From assembly GCF_900239185.1 (NCBI RefSeq), contig NZ_OENA01000054.1, positions 1 through 64,000 of the forward strand: a stretch of 64,000 bases of DNA. The letters run 5' to 3'. The DNA is from Tenacibaculum finnmarkense (GTDB taxonomy: Bacteria; Bacteroidota; Bacteroidia; Flavobacteriales; Flavobacteriaceae). The notes under the pieces were generated by a model. It saw only the letters and a list, made by a program, of their open reading frames with translations, made no database searches and had not been told where the DNA came from. A program made the position numbers and the translations under genes. Below are positions 13,586 to 25,006 of the stretch, piece by piece (within the stretch, counting starts at the first letter, position 1; the number at the start of each line of letters is the position of its first letter).

Positions 13586-14932
13586 TTAATTTTTATGTTT
13601 TTGGATTAAATCATCTCTTATACCATCTATCAATAAACCGATATCCCCCGCACCAATCATAACTATAATATTAGACCCTTTTTTTAAAATTTCGTCACTT
13701 AATTTATCTTTAGAAATTAATATTTTATTTTTTAATTTTACTTTTTCTAATAACCAAGATGATGTTACCCCTTTTATAGGTAATTCTCTTGCGGGGTAAA
13801 TATCTAACAACAATAAGTCATCAAACTTAGAAAGAGCCTGAGCAAAATCAGTTACAAAATCTTTTGTTCTGCTAAATAAGTGCGGCTGAAAAACTCCTAA
13901 TATTTTTTGATTCGGATACATTTCTCTTACTGAACTAATTACAGCATTTATTTCCGTTGGATGATGCGCATAATCATCTATCAATACTAAATTTTCTGTT
14001 TTAATCTTATAGGAAAACCTACGCTGAACGCCCGTAAAAGTTTTCAACTGATTTTTAATATCTTCTAACGTAACACCATGAACATCTGCCATTGCTAAAG
14101 CAGCTAAAGCGTTCATCATGTTGTGTTTTCCTGGTAAATTAAATGTGATATTTTTTATAGTTTCTGTAGGAGTATCTACATCAAAAACATAAGCACCTGT
14201 TCCTATTTTTACGTTATATGCCCTATAATCGGCAGCTTCATTTACCGCATAAGTTAGCCCTTTTAATGGTAGTCCTTTTGCTACAATTAAAGTATCAGAA
14301 ACCTTATTTGCAAAATCTTTAAAAGATTCTTGTAGCATTTCATTTTCACCATAAATATCTAAATGATCGGCATCCATAGAAGTAATACAAGCAATATTTG
14401 GCGATAATTTTAAAAACGATCTATCAAATTCATCAGCTTCTACAACCGATATTTTATCTTCTCCTAAAATTAAATTTGAATTGTAATTTTCTGAAATTCC
14501 GCCTAAAAAAGACGTTGCTTTTTCAGGCTGCATAATATGCCCTAAAATTGCCGATGTTGTTGTTTTACCATGCGTTCCTGCAACAGCTAAACATTGAGTA
14601 TTTTTGGTGATTTCACCTAAAATTTCAGCCCTTTTTAAAATCGTAAAGCCATTCTTTTTAAAATAAGTCAATTCTTGATGTGTACTCGGAATTGCGGGTG
14701 TGTAAACAACCAGTGTTTTTTGAGTATCTAAACAAGAAAGTGGTATATTTCTCACTCCATCTTCAAAGTGAATTTTTACGCCAATAGTTGCTAATTTTTT
14801 GGTAATCGGACTTGGCGTTTTATCGTAACCAAATACGTTTTTTCCGTTTACAGAAAAATAACGCGCAATTGCACTCATACCAATCCCTCCAATTCCTATA
14901 AAATAGACGTTATGTATTTCTTTTAAATTCAC
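13586..14932 (-). CDS. murC: UDP-N-acetylmuramate--L-alanine ligase
   Basis: Adds L-Ala to UDP-MurNAc, the first peptide step of peptidoglycan synthesis. 448 residues: N-terminal Rossmann GIGGIGMSA (13-21), ATP loop GTHGKTTTSA, and the HHP segment DDYAHHPTEI shared by MurC enzymes. The start overlaps the murG stop by one base, so the two are translationally coupled. Confidence 0.96.
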   Translation of the reverse strand: MNLKEIHNVYFIGIGGIGMSAIARYFSVNGKNVFGYDKTPSPITKKLATIGVKIHFEDGVRNIPLSCLDTQKTLVVYTPAIPSTHQELTYFKKNGFTILKRAEILGEITKNTQCLAVAGTHGKTTTSAILGHIMQPEKATSFLGGISENYNSNLILGEDKISVVEADEFDRSFLKLSPNIACITSMDADHLDIYGENEMLQESFKDFANKVSDTLIVAKGLPLKGLTYAVNEAADYRAYNVKIGTGAYVFDVDTPTETIKNITFNLPGKHNMMNALAALAMADVHGVTLEDIKNQLKTFTGVQRRFSYKIKTENLVLIDDYAHHPTEINAVISSVREMYPNQKILGVFQPHLFSRTKDFVTDFAQALSKFDDLLLLDIYPARELPIKGVTSSWLLEKVKLKNKILISKDKLSDEILKKGSNIIVMIGAGDIGLLIDGIRDDLIQKHKN

Positions 14933-16023
14933 TAATTAATTAATTTTTCTATTTGGTTAACGATATCTTTTGTTGCCTTTGGCAATGCCAATTTCTTCAT
15001 ATTCTCACTTAAATCGGCTTGTTTTTTGGTATCTTTTAACAATATTTCCAATACTTTTGAAAATTCTGTCAGTTCTTTTTCTACCACCAAAATCGCGCCA
15101 TTTTTATCAACAATTGCTTTGGCATTTTTAGTTTGATGATCTTCCGCTACATTTGGCGACGGAATAAAAACGGTAGGCTTACCAACAATACATAATTCAG
15201 AAACCGAACTTGCTCCTGCTCTTGATATTATAAAATCGGCAGCAGCATACGCTAAATCCATTTTATTTAAAAAGGCATAAACTTGCACGTTTTCTAAATT
15301 ATTATAACGCTTATAATCGTCAATATAAAGTTTTCCACACTGCCAAATTAACTGCACGTTTTGAGCCTTAAAAAAATCTAAATTTGCTTCAATTAATTCA
15401 TTTATTTTTCGAGCGCCTAAGCTTCCTCCTAAAATTAAAATTGTTTTTTTAGTTTTATCTAATTTAAAAAAAGTTTTTCCTTCGGATGTTTTCTCGGTAA
15501 TGTTCAATAAATCTTGTCGTACGGGATTTCCTGTTTTGATAATTTTATCCTTCGAAAAAAAACGTTCTAAACCATCGTAAGCAACACATATTTTATGCGC
15601 TTTTTTACTTAGTAATTTATTGGTAATTCCTGGGTAAGAATTTTGTTCTTGCACCAGAGTTGGAATGTTTTTTTTACCTGCAACCATTAATGTTGGTCCA
15701 CTTGCAAAACCACCTGTTCCAATGGCAATATCTGGCTTAAATTTTTTAATAATAACCTTTGCTTTCCATAAACTATGGACTAATTTCACAGGAAAAAGTA
15801 AATTTTTAAAGGTAATTTTTCTTTGGATTCCTGAAATCCATAATCCTTTAATTTCATAGCCAGCTTCCGGAACTTTTTGCATTTCCATTTTATCTGAAGC
15901 ACCTACAAACAAAATTTTTGCCGATGGATAACGCTCTTTTATTTCGTTTGCAATGGCAATCGCTGGGTAAATATGCCCTCCAGTTCCACCGCCGCTTATA
16001 ATCACATTAATCGACTGTTTCAT
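14932..16023 (-). CDS. murG: UDP-N-acetylglucosamine transferase MurG
   Basis: GT28 glycosyltransferase that turns lipid I into lipid II at the inner face of the membrane. 363 residues. The glycine-rich loop [11 protein letters not shown] (11-21), second loop [12 protein letters not shown], and UDP-GlcNAc site [11 protein letters not shown] are present. The end of ftsW overlaps its start by 17 bp. Confidence 0.96.
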   Translation of the reverse strand: MKQSINVIISGGGTGGHIYPAIAIANEIKERYPSAKILFVGASDKMEMQKVPEAGYEIKGLWISGIQRKITFKNLLFPVKLVHSLWKAKVIIKKFKPDIAIGTGGFASGPTLMVAGKKNIPTLVQEQNSYPGITNKLLSKKAHKICVAYDGLERFFSKDKIIKTGNPVRQDLLNITEKTSEGKTFFKLDKTKKTILILGGSLGARKINELIEANLDFFKAQNVQLIWQCGKLYIDDYKRYNNLENVQVYAFLNKMDLAYAAADFIISRAGASSVSELCIVGKPTVFIPSPNVAEDHQTKNAKAIVDKNGAILVVEKELTEFSKVLEILLKDTKKQADLSENMKKLALPKATKDIVNQIEKLIN

Positions 16024-17200
16024 GTAAAATATTTAAAGGATTATCATCTAAAATAGCTTCTTCTGTTTCATTTTGAGAAGCACTCACGCTTAATATCATT
16101 CCTAAGGCAAAACAGGTCATCCAAATAGATGTACCTCCACTACTAATTAACGGAAGTGTTTGCCCAGTTACAGGTAATATATTTACGGCAACTGCCATAT
16201 TAACCATTGCTTGAAATACAATTGGTATTCCAACGGCAAGCACCATTAGTGTACCAAAAATAGTCGTTGTTTGTTTAGCGGTAATTAAAATTCTTAATAA
16301 TAATACCAGATAAATAACGACAATTACCACAGCACCTACAAGCCCCCATTCTTCAATAATAATGGCATATATAAAATCGGAAGAAGACTGTGGTAAAAAA
16401 TTTTTCTGCACACTTTTACCCGGGCCTTTTCCTATCGCCCCACCTGTTACGATGGCTATTTTTGCTTTTTCTACTTGATAATTTTCTTTTATATCTGTTT
16501 TATAAAATCCTTCAATCCTACTTTGCCAGGTATTTACACGGTTTGGCATTACCCCAGGAAAAGCCTTTGCTACCAGTACAAAAAACACCAATGAAAGAAC
16601 CCCTATACCAATCACATTACCAATATATTTTAATGGATATCCTCCAATAAAAGTTAATAGCAATACCATTAAAAACAGAAGTGCTGTTGTTGAAAAGTTT
16701 GCCGGAAGTATTAAAAATAAAATTAAAGAAACAGGCAGCCATAATTGCAACAAACTTTCTTTAAAGTTTATAAATTTTTCTTTATTCTTTGCCAAATACC
16801 TTGAAACGTAGGTCATCAATACCAATCCTGCTAAAGTAGAAGTTTGAAAACCGATGCCTACAAACGGAATCCGAATCCATCTACTAGCATTTGCACCGCC
16901 TATTATTTTTCCTTGTGCCAAGGTAAATATCAATAATAAAACAACTACGGGAAGCATTAAAACTGCCGCACCACTAAAATACCTGTACGGAATTTTATGA
17001 ACGCCATAAATAACGGCAAAACCAGTTATTAATAAGACAACATGTTTCATCAAATGTCCTAGCGTAGAGCCATTACCAACCACGTAAACTAGGTTCGTAC
17101 TTGCGCTATATATAGGCATAAATGAAAATATTGCTAGCAATGCCACAATAGCCCAAATAGTTCTGTCTCCTTTTATTTGCTTAAAAATAGTTTTAATCAA
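16007..17200 (-). CDS. ftsW: SEDS-family glycosyltransferase FtsW
   Basis: 397 residues, about ten membrane helices. SEDS hallmarks include [20 protein letters not shown] in the early loop and [10 protein letters not shown] near the C-terminus. Polymerises lipid II at the septum with its partner FtsI, encoded four genes upstream in the operon. A flippase role was formerly proposed for this family. Confidence 0.94.
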   Translation of the reverse strand: MIKTIFKQIKGDRTIWAIVALLAIFSFMPIYSASTNLVYVVGNGSTLGHLMKHVVLLITGFAVIYGVHKIPYRYFSGAAVLMLPVVVLLLIFTLAQGKIIGGANASRWIRIPFVGIGFQTSTLAGLVLMTYVSRYLAKNKEKFINFKESLLQLWLPVSLILFLILPANFSTTALLFLMVLLLTFIGGYPLKYIGNVIGIGVLSLVFFVLVAKAFPGVMPNRVNTWQSRIEGFYKTDIKENYQVEKAKIAIVTGGAIGKGPGKSVQKNFLPQSSSDFIYAIIIEEWGLVGAVVIVVIYLVLLLRILITAKQTTTIFGTLMVLAVGIPIVFQAMVNMAVAVNILPVTGQTLPLISSGGTSIWMTCFALGMILSVSASQNETEEAILDDNPLNILHETVD

Positions 17201-17211
17201 TCAGTTTGGTT

Positions 17212-18567
17212 TTATAAATTTTTAATTGCTTCTTTAAATTTTGTGCCTCTATCTTGATAGTTTTTAAATAAATCAAAACTCGCACATGCTGGCGATAACA
17301 AAACAGTATCGCCTGAATTTGCTAATTCACTTGCAACTACTACTGCTTTATCGGCTGTTTTAGTTTCAATAATAACAGCAACAAGATTATCAAATGTTTC
17401 TATAATTTTTTGATTATTTTCTCCTAAGCAAACAATCGCTTTTACTTTTTCTTTTACCAAAGATAATAACTCCGTATAATCATTTCCTTTATCAACACCA
17501 CCAACAACCCAAATTATTGGAGTTTTCACACATTCTAGTGCATAAAAAACAGCATTCACATTGGTTGCTTTACTATCGTTAACAAATTGTACACCGTTTA
17601 TTTTTTCTACATATTCTAAGCGATGCTCAACAGCTTTAAAATTTGACAAACTTTTAGCTATTCCATCAGTACTTACTGCTAATAATTTTGCAGTTATTGC
17701 AGCTGCCATTGCATTTTTGATATTATGTTTTCCTTTTAATGCAAGCTTGTCTATTTTAATTAAAACTGCTTCTTCATCCTTTTTTTCTTCGGATGAGTTT
17801 ACCTTTAAAATAACGGTATCATTTCTTAAAAAAGCCCCATAAGTTAATTCTCTTTCTATTGAAAACGGAATTTTTTGAGCTGCTGTATGGTTATTACCTA
17901 ACCAGCTTTCGATAGCTTTATCATCGGCATCATAAATTAAAAAATCGGTTACTTTTTGATTTTTTGTAATGCGAAATTTTGAATTGATATAATTTTCATA
18001 CTTATAATCATACCTATCTAAATGATCGGGTGATATGTTGGTAATAATTGCAATATGTGGGCTAAAATCAATAATTCCATCTAGCTGAAAGCTACTCAAT
18101 TCTAACACGTAATTTTCAGGTGATTTTTCAGCCACTAACTGCGCAAAACTATCGCCAATATTACCACCAATACAAACATTTAAACCAGCATTTTTAAGCA
18201 AATGACCTGTTAATAATGTGGTCGTAGTTTTTCCGTTTGAACCTGTAATTCCTATTATTTTAGCTGCGGTATATTTTGCGGCAAATTCAATTTCAGAAAC
18301 CACTTTTATACCTTTTAAAATTAACGCTTGTATTAGCGCTATTTTATCAGGTATTCCTGGGCTTTTCATAACAATATCTGCATTAAAAATTGCCGATTCG
18401 GTATGTTTATTTTCTTCGAAATTAATATGCTGCTCTAAAAGTACTTTTTTATATTTTTCAGCAATCGTTCCTTTATCAGAAACAAAAACCTCAAAACCTT
18501 TTTGCTTGCCCAATAATGCCGTTCCAACACCACTTTCTCCACCGCCAAGAATAACCAACCTTTTCAT
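17212..18567 (-). CDS. murD: UDP-MurNAc-L-alanine--D-glutamate ligase
   Basis: 451 residues. N-terminal GGGESGVGTALL, ATP loop GITGSNGKTTTT and the LSSFQLD segment identify MurD, which adds D-Glu. The C-terminal LSPACASFDLFKNYQDRG is the MurD signature. Followed after 11 bp by ftsW. Confidence 0.96.
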   Translation of the reverse strand: MKRLVILGGGESGVGTALLGKQKGFEVFVSDKGTIAEKYKKVLLEQHINFEENKHTESAIFNADIVMKSPGIPDKIALIQALILKGIKVVSEIEFAAKYTAAKIIGITGSNGKTTTTLLTGHLLKNAGLNVCIGGNIGDSFAQLVAEKSPENYVLELSSFQLDGIIDFSPHIAIITNISPDHLDRYDYKYENYINSKFRITKNQKVTDFLIYDADDKAIESWLGNNHTAAQKIPFSIERELTYGAFLRNDTVILKVNSSEEKKDEEAVLIKIDKLALKGKHNIKNAMAAAITAKLLAVSTDGIAKSLSNFKAVEHRLEYVEKINGVQFVNDSKATNVNAVFYALECVKTPIIWVVGGVDKGNDYTELLSLVKEKVKAIVCLGENNQKIIETFDNLVAVIIETKTADKAVVVASELANSGDTVLLSPACASFDLFKNYQDRGTKFKEAIKNL

Positions 18568-18568
18568 A

Positions 18569-19795
18569 TTATCTTAATTTTAAGGTTACAATGGTTAAAA
18601 CTGCTAGTAAAATTCCAACAATCCAAAAACGAGTTACTATTTTACTTTCGTGGTAATTTAATTTTTGATAATGATGATGTAATGGTGCCATCTTAAAAAT
18701 ACGTCTTCCTTCGCCAAACCTCTTTTTTGTATATTTAAAGTAAAAAACTTGAAGTATTACCGATAAATTTTCCACTACAAAAATACCTGCTAATATTGGC
18801 AATAGCAATTCTTTACGAATAGCAATAGCAATTACGGCTATAATTCCACCGATTGTTAAACTTCCTGTATCGCCCATAAAAACTTGGGCAGGATAGGTAT
18901 TATACCAAAGAAAACCGATTAAAGCACCCGCAAAAGCGAATATAAAAACCGTCATTTCACCAGAATTAGGAATATACATGACATCTAAATAATCGGCAAA
19001 AATGATATTTCCTGAAACCCAAGCAAATATTGCCAAAGCAATTACCATAATTGCAGAAGTTCCTGCGGCAAGCCCATCTATTCCGTCGGTTAAATTAGCA
19101 CCGTTTGAAATTCCTGTTACAATAAAAACAACGACGAATATAAATACAATCCAACCGTATTTTTGATAATCATCACCTAAAAAACTAAGTGCTTTTGCAT
19201 AGTCTAACTCATTATTTTTTAAAAAAGGAACGGTAGTTTTTGTTGATTTATGCGCCTCTCCAAATACCTTTATCTTACCATTAACTTGTTCTGTTTGCTG
19301 ACTAGCAGGAAGCTGTTCTTTCATGGTAACATTTGGGTGAAAATACAACATAGACCCAACAATAATACCTAAACCAACCTGTCCTAACACTTTAAAGCGC
19401 CCTTTTAAACCTGCTTTATCCTTTTTAAATACTTTTATATAATCATCTGTAAAACCAATAAGCCCCATCCAAATAGTGGTTATCAATAAAATAATGATGT
19501 AGATATTTTCTAATTTTGCCAATAATAATACCGGAACTAAAGTAGCAAGGATAATAATAAGCCCTCCCATTGTTGGTGTTCCTGCTTTTTGAACCTGTCC
19601 TGCTAAACCTAAATCACGTACCGTTTCGCCAATTTGTAATGTTCTTAAAAAGTTGATAATTCGTTTTCCAAAAATAGTAGAAATTAACAATGACATAATA
19701 AAAGCCATTGCTGCACGAAAGGTAATAAACTGAAAAACACTAGCGCCTGTTAGGTTAAATTCACTTTCTAAATATTGAAATATATAATATAGCAT
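18569..19795 (-). CDS. mraY: Phospho-MurNAc-pentapeptide transferase
   Basis: 408 residues, about ten membrane helices. Makes lipid I on undecaprenyl phosphate. The motifs [32 protein letters not shown] and [10 protein letters not shown] carry the metal-binding aspartates and the HHH loop. The loop around residues 150-190 is longer than in E. coli MraY, as in other Bacteroidota. Confidence 0.96.
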   Translation of the reverse strand: MLYYIFQYLESEFNLTGASVFQFITFRAAMAFIMSLLISTIFGKRIINFLRTLQIGETVRDLGLAGQVQKAGTPTMGGLIIILATLVPVLLLAKLENIYIIILLITTIWMGLIGFTDDYIKVFKKDKAGLKGRFKVLGQVGLGIIVGSMLYFHPNVTMKEQLPASQQTEQVNGKIKVFGEAHKSTKTTVPFLKNNELDYAKALSFLGDDYQKYGWIVFIFVVVFIVTGISNGANLTDGIDGLAAGTSAIMVIALAIFAWVSGNIIFADYLDVMYIPNSGEMTVFIFAFAGALIGFLWYNTYPAQVFMGDTGSLTIGGIIAVIAIAIRKELLLPILAGIFVVENLSVILQVFYFKYTKKRFGEGRRIFKMAPLHHHYQKLNYHESKIVTRFWIVGILLAVLTIVTLKLR

Positions 19796-21262
19796 TTATG
19801 CTTTTTTTAGTTGATTAAAACAATTTTTCACTTCCTCCAAATCATCAAAATGATGTTTTACACCATTTATTTCTTGATAATCTTCGTGTCCCTTTCCTGC
19901 AATTAATATAATATCTCCTGTTTTGGCTAATTTACATGCTGTTTTTATTGCTTGTTTTCTATTTAAAACTGATAGTGTTTTTTTGTAGTTTTCAGCCGAT
20001 ACTCCTGCTTCCATTTGATCAATAATTAGCTGCGGATTTTCAGTTCGAGGATTATCCGAAGTAAATATTGCCTGACTACTTAATTGTGCCGCAATTAGTG
20101 CCATTTTTGGTCGTTTTGTGGTATCTCTATCGCCACCGCAACCTACAACAGTAAAAATATTTTGAGTATCTGTACGAATATCATTAATTGTTTGCAATAC
20201 ATTTTTCAACGCATCTGGCGTATGGGCATAATCAACAACGGCAGTTACTCCATCGCCTGAAATAACATATTCAAAACGACCGCTAACGCTTTCTAAATCG
20301 CTTATTAACCTTAATGTTTCTAGTTTTTCTAATCCTAATAAATTAGCAACACCAAAAATAGCTAACAAATTAGAGGCGTTAAATTCACCAATTAATTTTG
20401 TCCAAACCTCAACAGCATTTATATATAATAAACTTCCTGAAAAACGTTTTTCTAATACCTTTCCTTTAAAATCAGCAAGAGTTTTTAAAGCATAAGTTTG
20501 CTTTTTAGCTTTGGTATTTTGCAACATTATTTGCCCATTTTTATCATCAATATTTACCAAGGCAAATGCCGATTTTGGCAAAACATCAAAAAATGATTTT
20601 TTAACATCTCTATATTCTGCAAACGTTTTATGATAATCTAAATGATCGTGCGATAAATTGGTAAAAACACCCCCTACAAAATGTAAACCTTCGGTACGTT
20701 TTTGATGAATTCCATGCGAACTCACTTCCATAAAACAATGAGTTACTCCTGCATCAATCATTAATGATAAATACTTGTTTATCGCTAATGAATTTGGTGT
20801 GGTATGCGTTGCTTTATGCTCTTTATCATCAACCATAATTTTTACGGTAGATAACAAGCCTACTTTATGCCCCGCTTTTTTAAAAAGTTGATACAATAAA
20901 CTAGCAATCGTTGTTTTTCCATTGGTTCCTGTAATTCCTACTAATTGCAATTTTTTTGATGGATTATCATAAAAATTAGCCGCCATAATAGCTAAAGTAG
21001 CATCCGAATCAGTTACCTCAACATAGGTAATGTCTTGTTTTTTATCCGAAGGAATATCCTGGCAAACAATAACTGTTGCTCCTAAATCAATGGCTTTTTC
21101 TATAAATTGATGCCCATCAACAGTACCGCCTTTTTGAGCAATAAATACATCGTTTTTTTGTACCAAGCGGCTATCAAACACTACTTCATTGATACTTGCT
21201 TGAATAGTTCCATAAATTTTATTTACAGATACTTTATATAATATGTCTTTTAATTTTTTCAA
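19796..21262 (-). CDS. murE: UDP-MurNAc-tripeptide synthetase, meso-DAP adding
   Basis: 488 residues. ATP loop GITGTNGKTTIAS, and the DNPR motif in FTSDNPRTENP that marks enzymes specific for meso-diaminopimelate rather than lysine; this predicts DAP-type peptidoglycan. C-terminal GKGHEDYQ is also present. It is packed without gaps between ftsI and mraY. Confidence 0.96.
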   Translation of the reverse strand: MKKLKDILYKVSVNKIYGTIQASINEVVFDSRLVQKNDVFIAQKGGTVDGHQFIEKAIDLGATVIVCQDIPSDKKQDITYVEVTDSDATLAIMAANFYDNPSKKLQLVGITGTNGKTTIASLLYQLFKKAGHKVGLLSTVKIMVDDKEHKATHTTPNSLAINKYLSLMIDAGVTHCFMEVSSHGIHQKRTEGLHFVGGVFTNLSHDHLDYHKTFAEYRDVKKSFFDVLPKSAFALVNIDDKNGQIMLQNTKAKKQTYALKTLADFKGKVLEKRFSGSLLYINAVEVWTKLIGEFNASNLLAIFGVANLLGLEKLETLRLISDLESVSGRFEYVISGDGVTAVVDYAHTPDALKNVLQTINDIRTDTQNIFTVVGCGGDRDTTKRPKMALIAAQLSSQAIFTSDNPRTENPQLIIDQMEAGVSAENYKKTLSVLNRKQAIKTACKLAKTGDIILIAGKGHEDYQEINGVKHHFDDLEEVKNCFNQLKKA

Positions 21263-23275
21263 TTATAATAACTTTAAATAAACGGTTGCTCCTTTTGATA
21301 CTTTTACACCATTATCAATAGATTGTTCTGTTACTTTCCCCATTCCTGAAAACTCTACATGTAACCCCATATTTTCTAATAATGCAATGGCATCCATAGC
21401 GCTCATACCTATCACTTTAGGCATAATCGTTTTATATTTTATTAATTTATTGTAATAATCTTGATATTCTTTATCAATACTTTCTGACGAAATTTCATCA
21501 GATACTAATTGATTGTTAATAGGCGTTGTAGTATAAATTTTTTGAGCAATATCTTTAAATACCGGTGCAGCAACCTTAGCGCCATAATATCCTTTATCTT
21601 TATCGGGGCTATGCACCACTACAATACATGAATATTTAGGTTTATCCGCAGGAAAAAAACCAACAAAAGAAGCTACATATTTTTTATTAGAATAATGCCC
21701 ATAAACCGTTTTACCCGATTTATTTTTATGTTTAGGAGTCCATTTTTTAGCTGTTCCTGTTTTCCCTGCCATAGAAAATCGTGAAGAATACATACTTTCA
21801 GCTGTTCCTTTTTTCACCACATTTTCCATTACCTTTCTAACTTTATTAATGGTGTTTTGAGAGGCAATTTTTTCTTTTAAAACAACCGTTTCAAAACGTT
21901 TCTCAACCTTACCCCCCATCCTTAATTCTTTTACAAAATAAGGTTTCACTAATTTTCCATTATTTGCTACTGCATTATAAAAAGTTAATGTTTGTAGGGC
22001 TGTTAAATGAACTCCATACCCCCAAGCCATCCATTCTAATGAAATCGGACTCCAACTTTTTTCTGAAGGATTTGGAATATATGGTTTTCCTTCTCCTTTT
22101 ATTTTAACATCAGTAAGTTTATCTAAGCCAAAAGATTCAATTCGTTTTATAAACTTCTGCGGATTTTTATCATAATTTTTTCGAATCGTTTTTACAATTC
22201 CAACATTTGATGAAACCTCAAAAATACGTGCCAATGAAATTTTACCATGACCGCCATTTTTGCTATCTTCTACCTTTCTATTGTTGATAAAAATTCTACC
22301 ATTTCCACAATCAACAACGTCAGAAGTATCCGCAACTCGGTCTTCTAGAACAGCCATTAAACTCGCTAATTTAAACGTAGAACCAGGCTCATGACTTTCC
22401 CAAACCGCATAATTTCTTTTTTCGTAATATTTTCCTTCGGATGTTCTTCCTAAATTAGAAATCGCTTTAATTTCACCTGTTTCAACTTCCATTACTACGG
22501 CACATCCGTGGTCTGCTTCGAAATAATTCAACTGCCTAAGCAACGCATGATGGGTAATATCTTGAATATTAACGTCAATCGTGGTAATAACATCACTACC
22601 ATCAACGGGTTCTTTTTCATTAACATCATTAATAGGTTTCCATTGCCCTTTGGCAATTTTTTGCTTTAAACGCCAACCGTTTTCACCTTGCATATAATCG
22701 GCAAAAGCACCTTCAATACCCGCGCCTCCTTTTTTATTGTCGTAGCCAATTGTTCGGGCAGCAATCTTACCGATAGGATGCACTCTAACCGTACTTTGTT
22801 CAGCAATAAAACCACCCCTGTAAATACCCTCGTTAAAAATTGGAAAAGTTCTCATTTTCGCACAATTATTATACCCAACATTTCGGGCAATTAATAAATA
22901 GCGATTTTTTCGTTTTCGAGCCCGTCTAATTTTATCTTGATAATAACGAGCAGGTTTTCCTAACATTTGAGATAATGAGTCCGATAAAGCACGTATGTTT
23001 TTTTCAAACACCGCCGATTTTACCACAACAGCATCCATTCTAATGGTATATTTTGTGATCGAAGTTGCTAGCAGATTTCCATCAGCTGCATACACATTTC
23101 CTCTATTGGCAAATATGGTATCGTTTTTTACTGTTTTTTCTAAAGAAAGCTTACGATACTTGTCGCCATCGAAATATTGAAGTTTAATAACCCTAAAAAT
23201 AATAAACAATAAAAAAAGCGTCATTAAAACTACCACCACATAGAGCCTGTTTAATATGCTTTTTTTTATAACCAT
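21263..23275 (-). CDS. ftsI: Septal peptidoglycan transpeptidase FtsI (PBP3) with PASTA domain
   Basis: 670 residues. One membrane helix (about 10-30), a dimerisation domain, then the penicillin-binding transpeptidase with SxxK (EPGSTFKLAS), SxN (SSNVG) and KTG (AGKTGTAKKW). The last 65 residues (PKVIGMSAMDAIALLENMG...) form a PASTA domain, found in flavobacterial FtsI but not in E. coli. It cross-links septal peptidoglycan with FtsW. Confidence 0.95.
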   Translation of the reverse strand: MVIKKSILNRLYVVVVLMTLFLLFIIFRVIKLQYFDGDKYRKLSLEKTVKNDTIFANRGNVYAADGNLLATSITKYTIRMDAVVVKSAVFEKNIRALSDSLSQMLGKPARYYQDKIRRARKRKNRYLLIARNVGYNNCAKMRTFPIFNEGIYRGGFIAEQSTVRVHPIGKIAARTIGYDNKKGGAGIEGAFADYMQGENGWRLKQKIAKGQWKPINDVNEKEPVDGSDVITTIDVNIQDITHHALLRQLNYFEADHGCAVVMEVETGEIKAISNLGRTSEGKYYEKRNYAVWESHEPGSTFKLASLMAVLEDRVADTSDVVDCGNGRIFINNRKVEDSKNGGHGKISLARIFEVSSNVGIVKTIRKNYDKNPQKFIKRIESFGLDKLTDVKIKGEGKPYIPNPSEKSWSPISLEWMAWGYGVHLTALQTLTFYNAVANNGKLVKPYFVKELRMGGKVEKRFETVVLKEKIASQNTINKVRKVMENVVKKGTAESMYSSRFSMAGKTGTAKKWTPKHKNKSGKTVYGHYSNKKYVASFVGFFPADKPKYSCIVVVHSPDKDKGYYGAKVAAPVFKDIAQKIYTTTPINNQLVSDEISSESIDKEYQDYYNKLIKYKTIMPKVIGMSAMDAIALLENMGLHVEFSGMGKVTEQSIDNGVKVSKGATVYLKLL

Positions 23276-23285
23276 TTTTAATCTA

Positions 23286-23612
23286 TTATTTTTTAGTTGT
23301 TACTTTTATTTTTTGAGGCGGATTTTTTGCCGGAAACAAGCCTTTTGACTTTACTTTTGTTCGAATACTACTTTCTAACCTCATTTTAGTTAGCTCTGTA
23401 CTGGTATCAAAATCTTCGGCTCTGAGCTCTCTTTTTTTCCTATTTAGTTTTGCTATTTTCACTACTTTGGCATCTAAACGGTGAGAACTCGATATCATAA
23501 TTAATAGTAAACTCACTACAAAAATTAAGATACCCCAATTATTAAACGAATTATCATCTGTTAAAAATCGCCCTCGTAAAACATCGTAAATTCCCTCCTT
23601 TACTTTTGACAT
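23286..23612 (-). CDS. FtsL-like division protein
   Basis: 108 residues with one membrane helix (about 26-41, ILIFVVSLLLIMI) and a following basic, heptad-like region. Sequence similarity to proteobacterial FtsL is weak, but position between rsmH and ftsI and the topology fit the FtsL/FtsL-like family. It overlaps rsmH by one base. Confidence 0.8.
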   Translation of the reverse strand: MSKVKEGIYDVLRGRFLTDDNSFNNWGILIFVVSLLLIMISSSHRLDAKVVKIAKLNRKKRELRAEDFDTSTELTKMRLESSIRTKVKSKGLFPAKNPPQKIKVTTKK

Positions 23613-24508
23613 TATTTTAGTGTTGCTATTCGAAGTTTGGCACTTCGCGCTCTATTATTTACTTTTATTTCCTCCCAAGTCGGTATAATTAACTTGCCTA
23701 TTTTTTTCAAAGGAACCGTAAAATTCCCATAAAAATCTTTTTCTGGCTCACCAACAAACAACCCTGTTCTTATAAAACGTTTTACCAATCGGTCTTCTAG
23801 TGAATGATATGAAATAATACTTAACCTACCTTGCTCGTTTAACAAACCAGGCATTTGCTCTAAAAGTTCTTTTAAAACCTCTAGTTCTTGATTTACTTCA
23901 ATTCTAACAGCTTGAAATATTTGCGCTAATATTTTATGTTCTTTCGCTTCAGGAAGAAATTCTTTTAATACCTCTTTCAACTGAAAACTCGTATCAATTG
24001 CTTCTTCTTTCCTAGCCTCTACAATTTTTTTAGCTAACATTCTGGCATTTCTTAATTCGCCATATAAAAACAAAATATCCGCCAAACGCTCTTCGCTATA
24101 TTTGTTGATAATTTTTTTAGCAGATAAATCAGATTTCTGATCCATTCTCATATCTAAATCAGCATCAAAACGAGTAGAAAAACCTCTATCAGCTTCATCA
24201 AACTGATGAGAAGACACGCCTAAATCGGCTAAAATACCATCTACTTTTCGAATACCATAAAAACGCAAAAATCTAGAAATAAATCTAAAATTTTCACCTA
24301 TTAAAACAAAACGACTATCGTCTATTACATTTTGTGCAGCATCAGGATCTTGATCAAAAGCAAACAGCCTTCCATTTTCGCCCAACCTACTTAATATTTC
24401 TTTTGAATGACCACCGCCACCAAAAGTTACATCTACATACACTCCATCCTCTTTAATATTAAGAGCATCGACACTTTCCTTTAACAAAACTGGACTATGA
24501 TAATTCAT
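23612..24508 (-). CDS. rsmH: 16S rRNA (cytosine-1402-N4)-methyltransferase
   Basis: 298 residues. Begins with YHSPVLLKESVDAL, then the SAM loop DVTFGGGGHS and DLGVSSHQFDEADRGFS, all signatures of RsmH (MraW). Methylates C1402 in the ribosomal P site. Its start overlaps the end of mraZ by 14 bp, as usual at the head of dcw clusters. Confidence 0.96.
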   Translation of the reverse strand: MNYHSPVLLKESVDALNIKEDGVYVDVTFGGGGHSKEILSRLGENGRLFAFDQDPDAAQNVIDDSRFVLIGENFRFISRFLRFYGIRKVDGILADLGVSSHQFDEADRGFSTRFDADLDMRMDQKSDLSAKKIINKYSEERLADILFLYGELRNARMLAKKIVEARKEEAIDTSFQLKEVLKEFLPEAKEHKILAQIFQAVRIEVNQELEVLKELLEQMPGLLNEQGRLSIISYHSLEDRLVKRFIRTGLFVGEPEKDFYGNFTVPLKKIGKLIIPTWEEIKVNNRARSAKLRIATLK

Positions 24509-24965
24509 CTACATCTTCTATATTTCCCATTATTTCTTCTGCCAAATCAGCAAAATCAACAACAGCGTCATCAATTACTTTTTCGTATCTTTCCTTGTCC
24601 CAAATTTCAATGATATTAACAGCTGAACAAAGCACTACCTGCTTTTCAACACCTGCAAACAAGCACAAATCTTTTGGTATTAACAACCTTCCTGAAGCAT
24701 CTATTTCTAGTGTTTTTACACCAGCGGTAAACCTTCGGATAAAATCATTATTTTTTTTCACAAACCTATTTAATTTGTGAATTTTTTGCATTACTAAATT
24801 CCATTCTTCCATTGGATATAACTCCAAGCAAGGCTGAAATACAGACCTTTTAATAATAAACCCATTTTTTAACACTGCAAAGAGTTGCTTTTTGAATACT
24901 GATGACAACATTAGCCTACCTTTAGCATCTATTTTACATTGATATGTTCCGGTTAAATTTATCAA
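24495..24965 (-). CDS. mraZ: Transcriptional regulator MraZ
   Basis: 156 residues from a TTG at 24965 (INLTGTYQCKIDAKGRLMLS), which matches the conserved MraZ start. A longer frame exists to 25088 but would run through the -7 box and operator, so it is rejected. Two SpoVT/AbrB half-domains, each with a DxxGRL/I signature (DAKGRLML, DASGRLLIP). MraZ binds TGGG/GTGG repeats and controls its own dcw operon; the matching operator is visible upstream. Confidence 0.9.
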   Translation of the reverse strand: MINLTGTYQCKIDAKGRLMLSSVFKKQLFAVLKNGFIIKRSVFQPCLELYPMEEWNLVMQKIHKLNRFVKKNNDFIRRFTAGVKTLEIDASGRLLIPKDLCLFAGVEKQVVLCSAVNIIEIWDKERYEKVIDDAVVDFADLAEEIMGNIEDVDELS

Positions 24966-24988
24966 TTTTAAAATTCTGTAGTTTGCAT

Positions 24989-24996
24989 CAAAAATA
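24989..24996 (-). promoter_or_regulatory. -7 box of the dcw operon
   Basis: Minus-strand TATTTTTG matches TAnnTTTG. It lies between the MraZ boxes and the TTG start, predicting a leader of about 18 nt. Confidence 0.6.
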
Positions 24997-25006
24997 AAAA
25001 AAAAAT